A DNA stretch of 5,697 nt, taken from positions 1 through 5,697 of the forward strand of contig SCTP01000243.1 of NCBI GenBank assembly GCA_004322325.1. Reading direction: 5' to 3'. The position numbers and the translations under genes were made by a program. Under the pieces are notes generated by a model that made no database searches, was not told the DNA's origin, and saw nothing but the letters and a program-made list of their open reading frames with translations. This DNA comes from Gammaproteobacteria bacterium (GTDB lineage Bacteria > Pseudomonadota > Gammaproteobacteria > DSM-16500). Positions 5,064 to 5,697 of this stretch are shown here, piece by piece (the stretch's first letter is position 1; each line of letters opens with the position of its first letter).

Positions 5064-5088
5064 AGCTGGGGTAAAGCTAACCCCAGCT
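5064..5088. terminator. Bidirectional hairpin between convergent genes
   Basis: AGCTGGGGT (5064-5072) and ACCCCAGCT (5080-5088) form a perfect 9-bp GC-rich stem with a 7-nt loop. It lies 19 nt after the plus-strand orphan and 11 nt after the coq7 stop, an ideal place for a shared terminator. Neither side has a clean T run, so efficiency is uncertain. Confidence 0.6.
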
Positions 5089-5099
5089 CTGCCATTTCC

Positions 5100-5697
5100 T
5101 CATACCCAATACGCCGTCTTCACCATCACCTTCGACACCAACGCCATCCCCCACTTCACCCCCCCCGGCAATCCTCTCGCCCCCGATGCCATCGCTACAT
5201 CCCGATGATCCGCCTCATCTTGCTCCATCTGCACCAAGATCCGATAGCTACGCTGATCCTGCTCTGGCAATAACTGCAAATGCCCTTGCAAATGCTGCAC
5301 CACTTGCCGCTCCGTCTCCGCCACAAACCCTAAACTCCATTCATCCCCAATCATCCCCGCCGCCATCCCAATACAAAACGACCCCGCATACCAAAGCGGA
5401 TTCAAATAACTCGTATGACTCCCCAACTCATCCAACCTCAACTTACACCAAGCCAAATGATCCCCCTCCTCAATCGCCGCCTGCTGCATCTTCGCCTGCA
5501 CCTCGCGGCTGCGCGAAATCACCCCCTGGCCATGATAAAGCGCCTGGGCACAGATCTCGCCGGCATGATTAATCCGCATCAGCGCCGCCGAGTGCTTACG
5601 CTGCTCATCACTTAGCAAAGACTCTTCCACTGCCGCTGCTGGATAAGGCGCGCGGGTGGTTTTAGCGTTATCAGTTAAAGCGCGTACAGCTTGGTCC
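5100..5697 (-). CDS. coq7: Coq7-type 3-demethoxyubiquinol hydroxylase (partial, N-terminus off the right edge)
   Basis: This diiron monooxygenase hydroxylates the demethoxyquinol ring in a late step of ubiquinone synthesis, peripherally at the inner membrane; in many proteobacteria it replaces the flavin enzyme UbiF. The frame is open to the right edge: 198 residues are visible, starting DQAVRALTDNAKTTRAPYPA. The GTG at 5630 is therefore internal, and about 15 N-terminal residues are probably missing. The diiron ligands are all visible: E47 (RINHAGEICAQALY, counting from the first visible residue), E77 and H80 (EEGDH), the glutamate in FVAETERQV, and E and H in DEADHRD. NPLWYAGSFCIGMAAGMIGDEWSLGFVAETERQV is arranged as in the family, and the C-terminus (SKVMVKTAYWV) is complete. 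No frameshift is seen. Its GC content is much higher than that of its neighbours. Confidence 0.95.
   Translation of the reverse strand, partial: DQAVRALTDNAKTTRAPYPAAAVEESLLSDEQRKHSAALMRINHAGEICAQALYHGQGVISRSREVQAKMQQAAIEEGDHLAWCKLRLDELGSHTSYLNPLWYAGSFCIGMAAGMIGDEWSLGFVAETERQVVQHLQGHLQLLPEQDQRSYRILVQMEQDEADHRDVAMASGARGLPGGVKWGMALVSKVMVKTAYWV

Noticed and set aside
5186..5572. 128-residue plus-strand reading frame rich in Pro, Ser and Ala
   Set aside because: It is the antisense shadow of coq7, whose diiron motifs and length leave no doubt about the coding strand; the composition is what an antisense of G-rich codons gives.

Overview
The window looks like an accessory stretch of a gammaproteobacterial chromosome. 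The strongest taxonomic clue is the last gene: a bacterial Coq7-type diiron hydroxylase of ubiquinone synthesis, running off the right edge. It is the only core metabolic gene here. Together with a VirK-family secreted protein and generally low GC, it would fit a Legionella/Coxiella-like (Legionellales) genome, but that placement is a guess. The rest is toxin-antitoxin modules, small exported proteins and orphans. I saw no tRNA, rRNA, CRISPR array, transposase or integrase.

Layout. 1-790 (minus): a DUF4143-type AAA ATPase, its C-terminus cut by the left edge. 926-1854 (minus): a higB-higA toxin-antitoxin pair (toxin gene first), followed by a 69-residue orphan with a very strong ribosome binding site. 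1878-2203: AT-rich spacer. 2204-2611 (plus): a small exported protein with four cysteines after its signal peptide. 2625-2717: two tandem perfect-arm hairpins. 2717-3364 (plus): a vapBC-type module (AbrB-fold antitoxin and PIN-domain RNase toxin) with a near-consensus promoter and a 9-bp repeat as candidate operator. 3361-3630: an 89-codon reading frame with no start codon, continuous with vapC only through a -1 shift at an A AAA AAG heptamer. 3670-4095 (plus): VirK family. 4283-5044 (plus): a 253-residue orphan with its own promoter. 5064-5088: hairpin between convergent genes. 5100-5697 (minus): coq7, N-terminus cut by the right edge.

How the parts work together. Each toxin-antitoxin pair should be self-contained and autoregulated: HigB is a ribosome-dependent mRNase held by HigA, and VapC a PIN RNase held by its AbrB-type partner. 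The two exported proteins flank vapBC but have their own ribosome binding sites and need not be linked to it. coq7 is clearly more GC-rich than its neighbours (about 57-65% in two sampled 60-base lines, versus about 33-45% in lines sampled from the plus-strand genes), marking a compositional boundary near 5090.

The observation I would check first is the vapC 3' end. A dnaX-like slippery heptamer lies directly before the stop codon, an SD-like AGGTGA sits 10 nt upstream of it, and the start-less 89-codon frame follows. This is either a frameshifted 215-residue VapC variant or the remnant of another gene.
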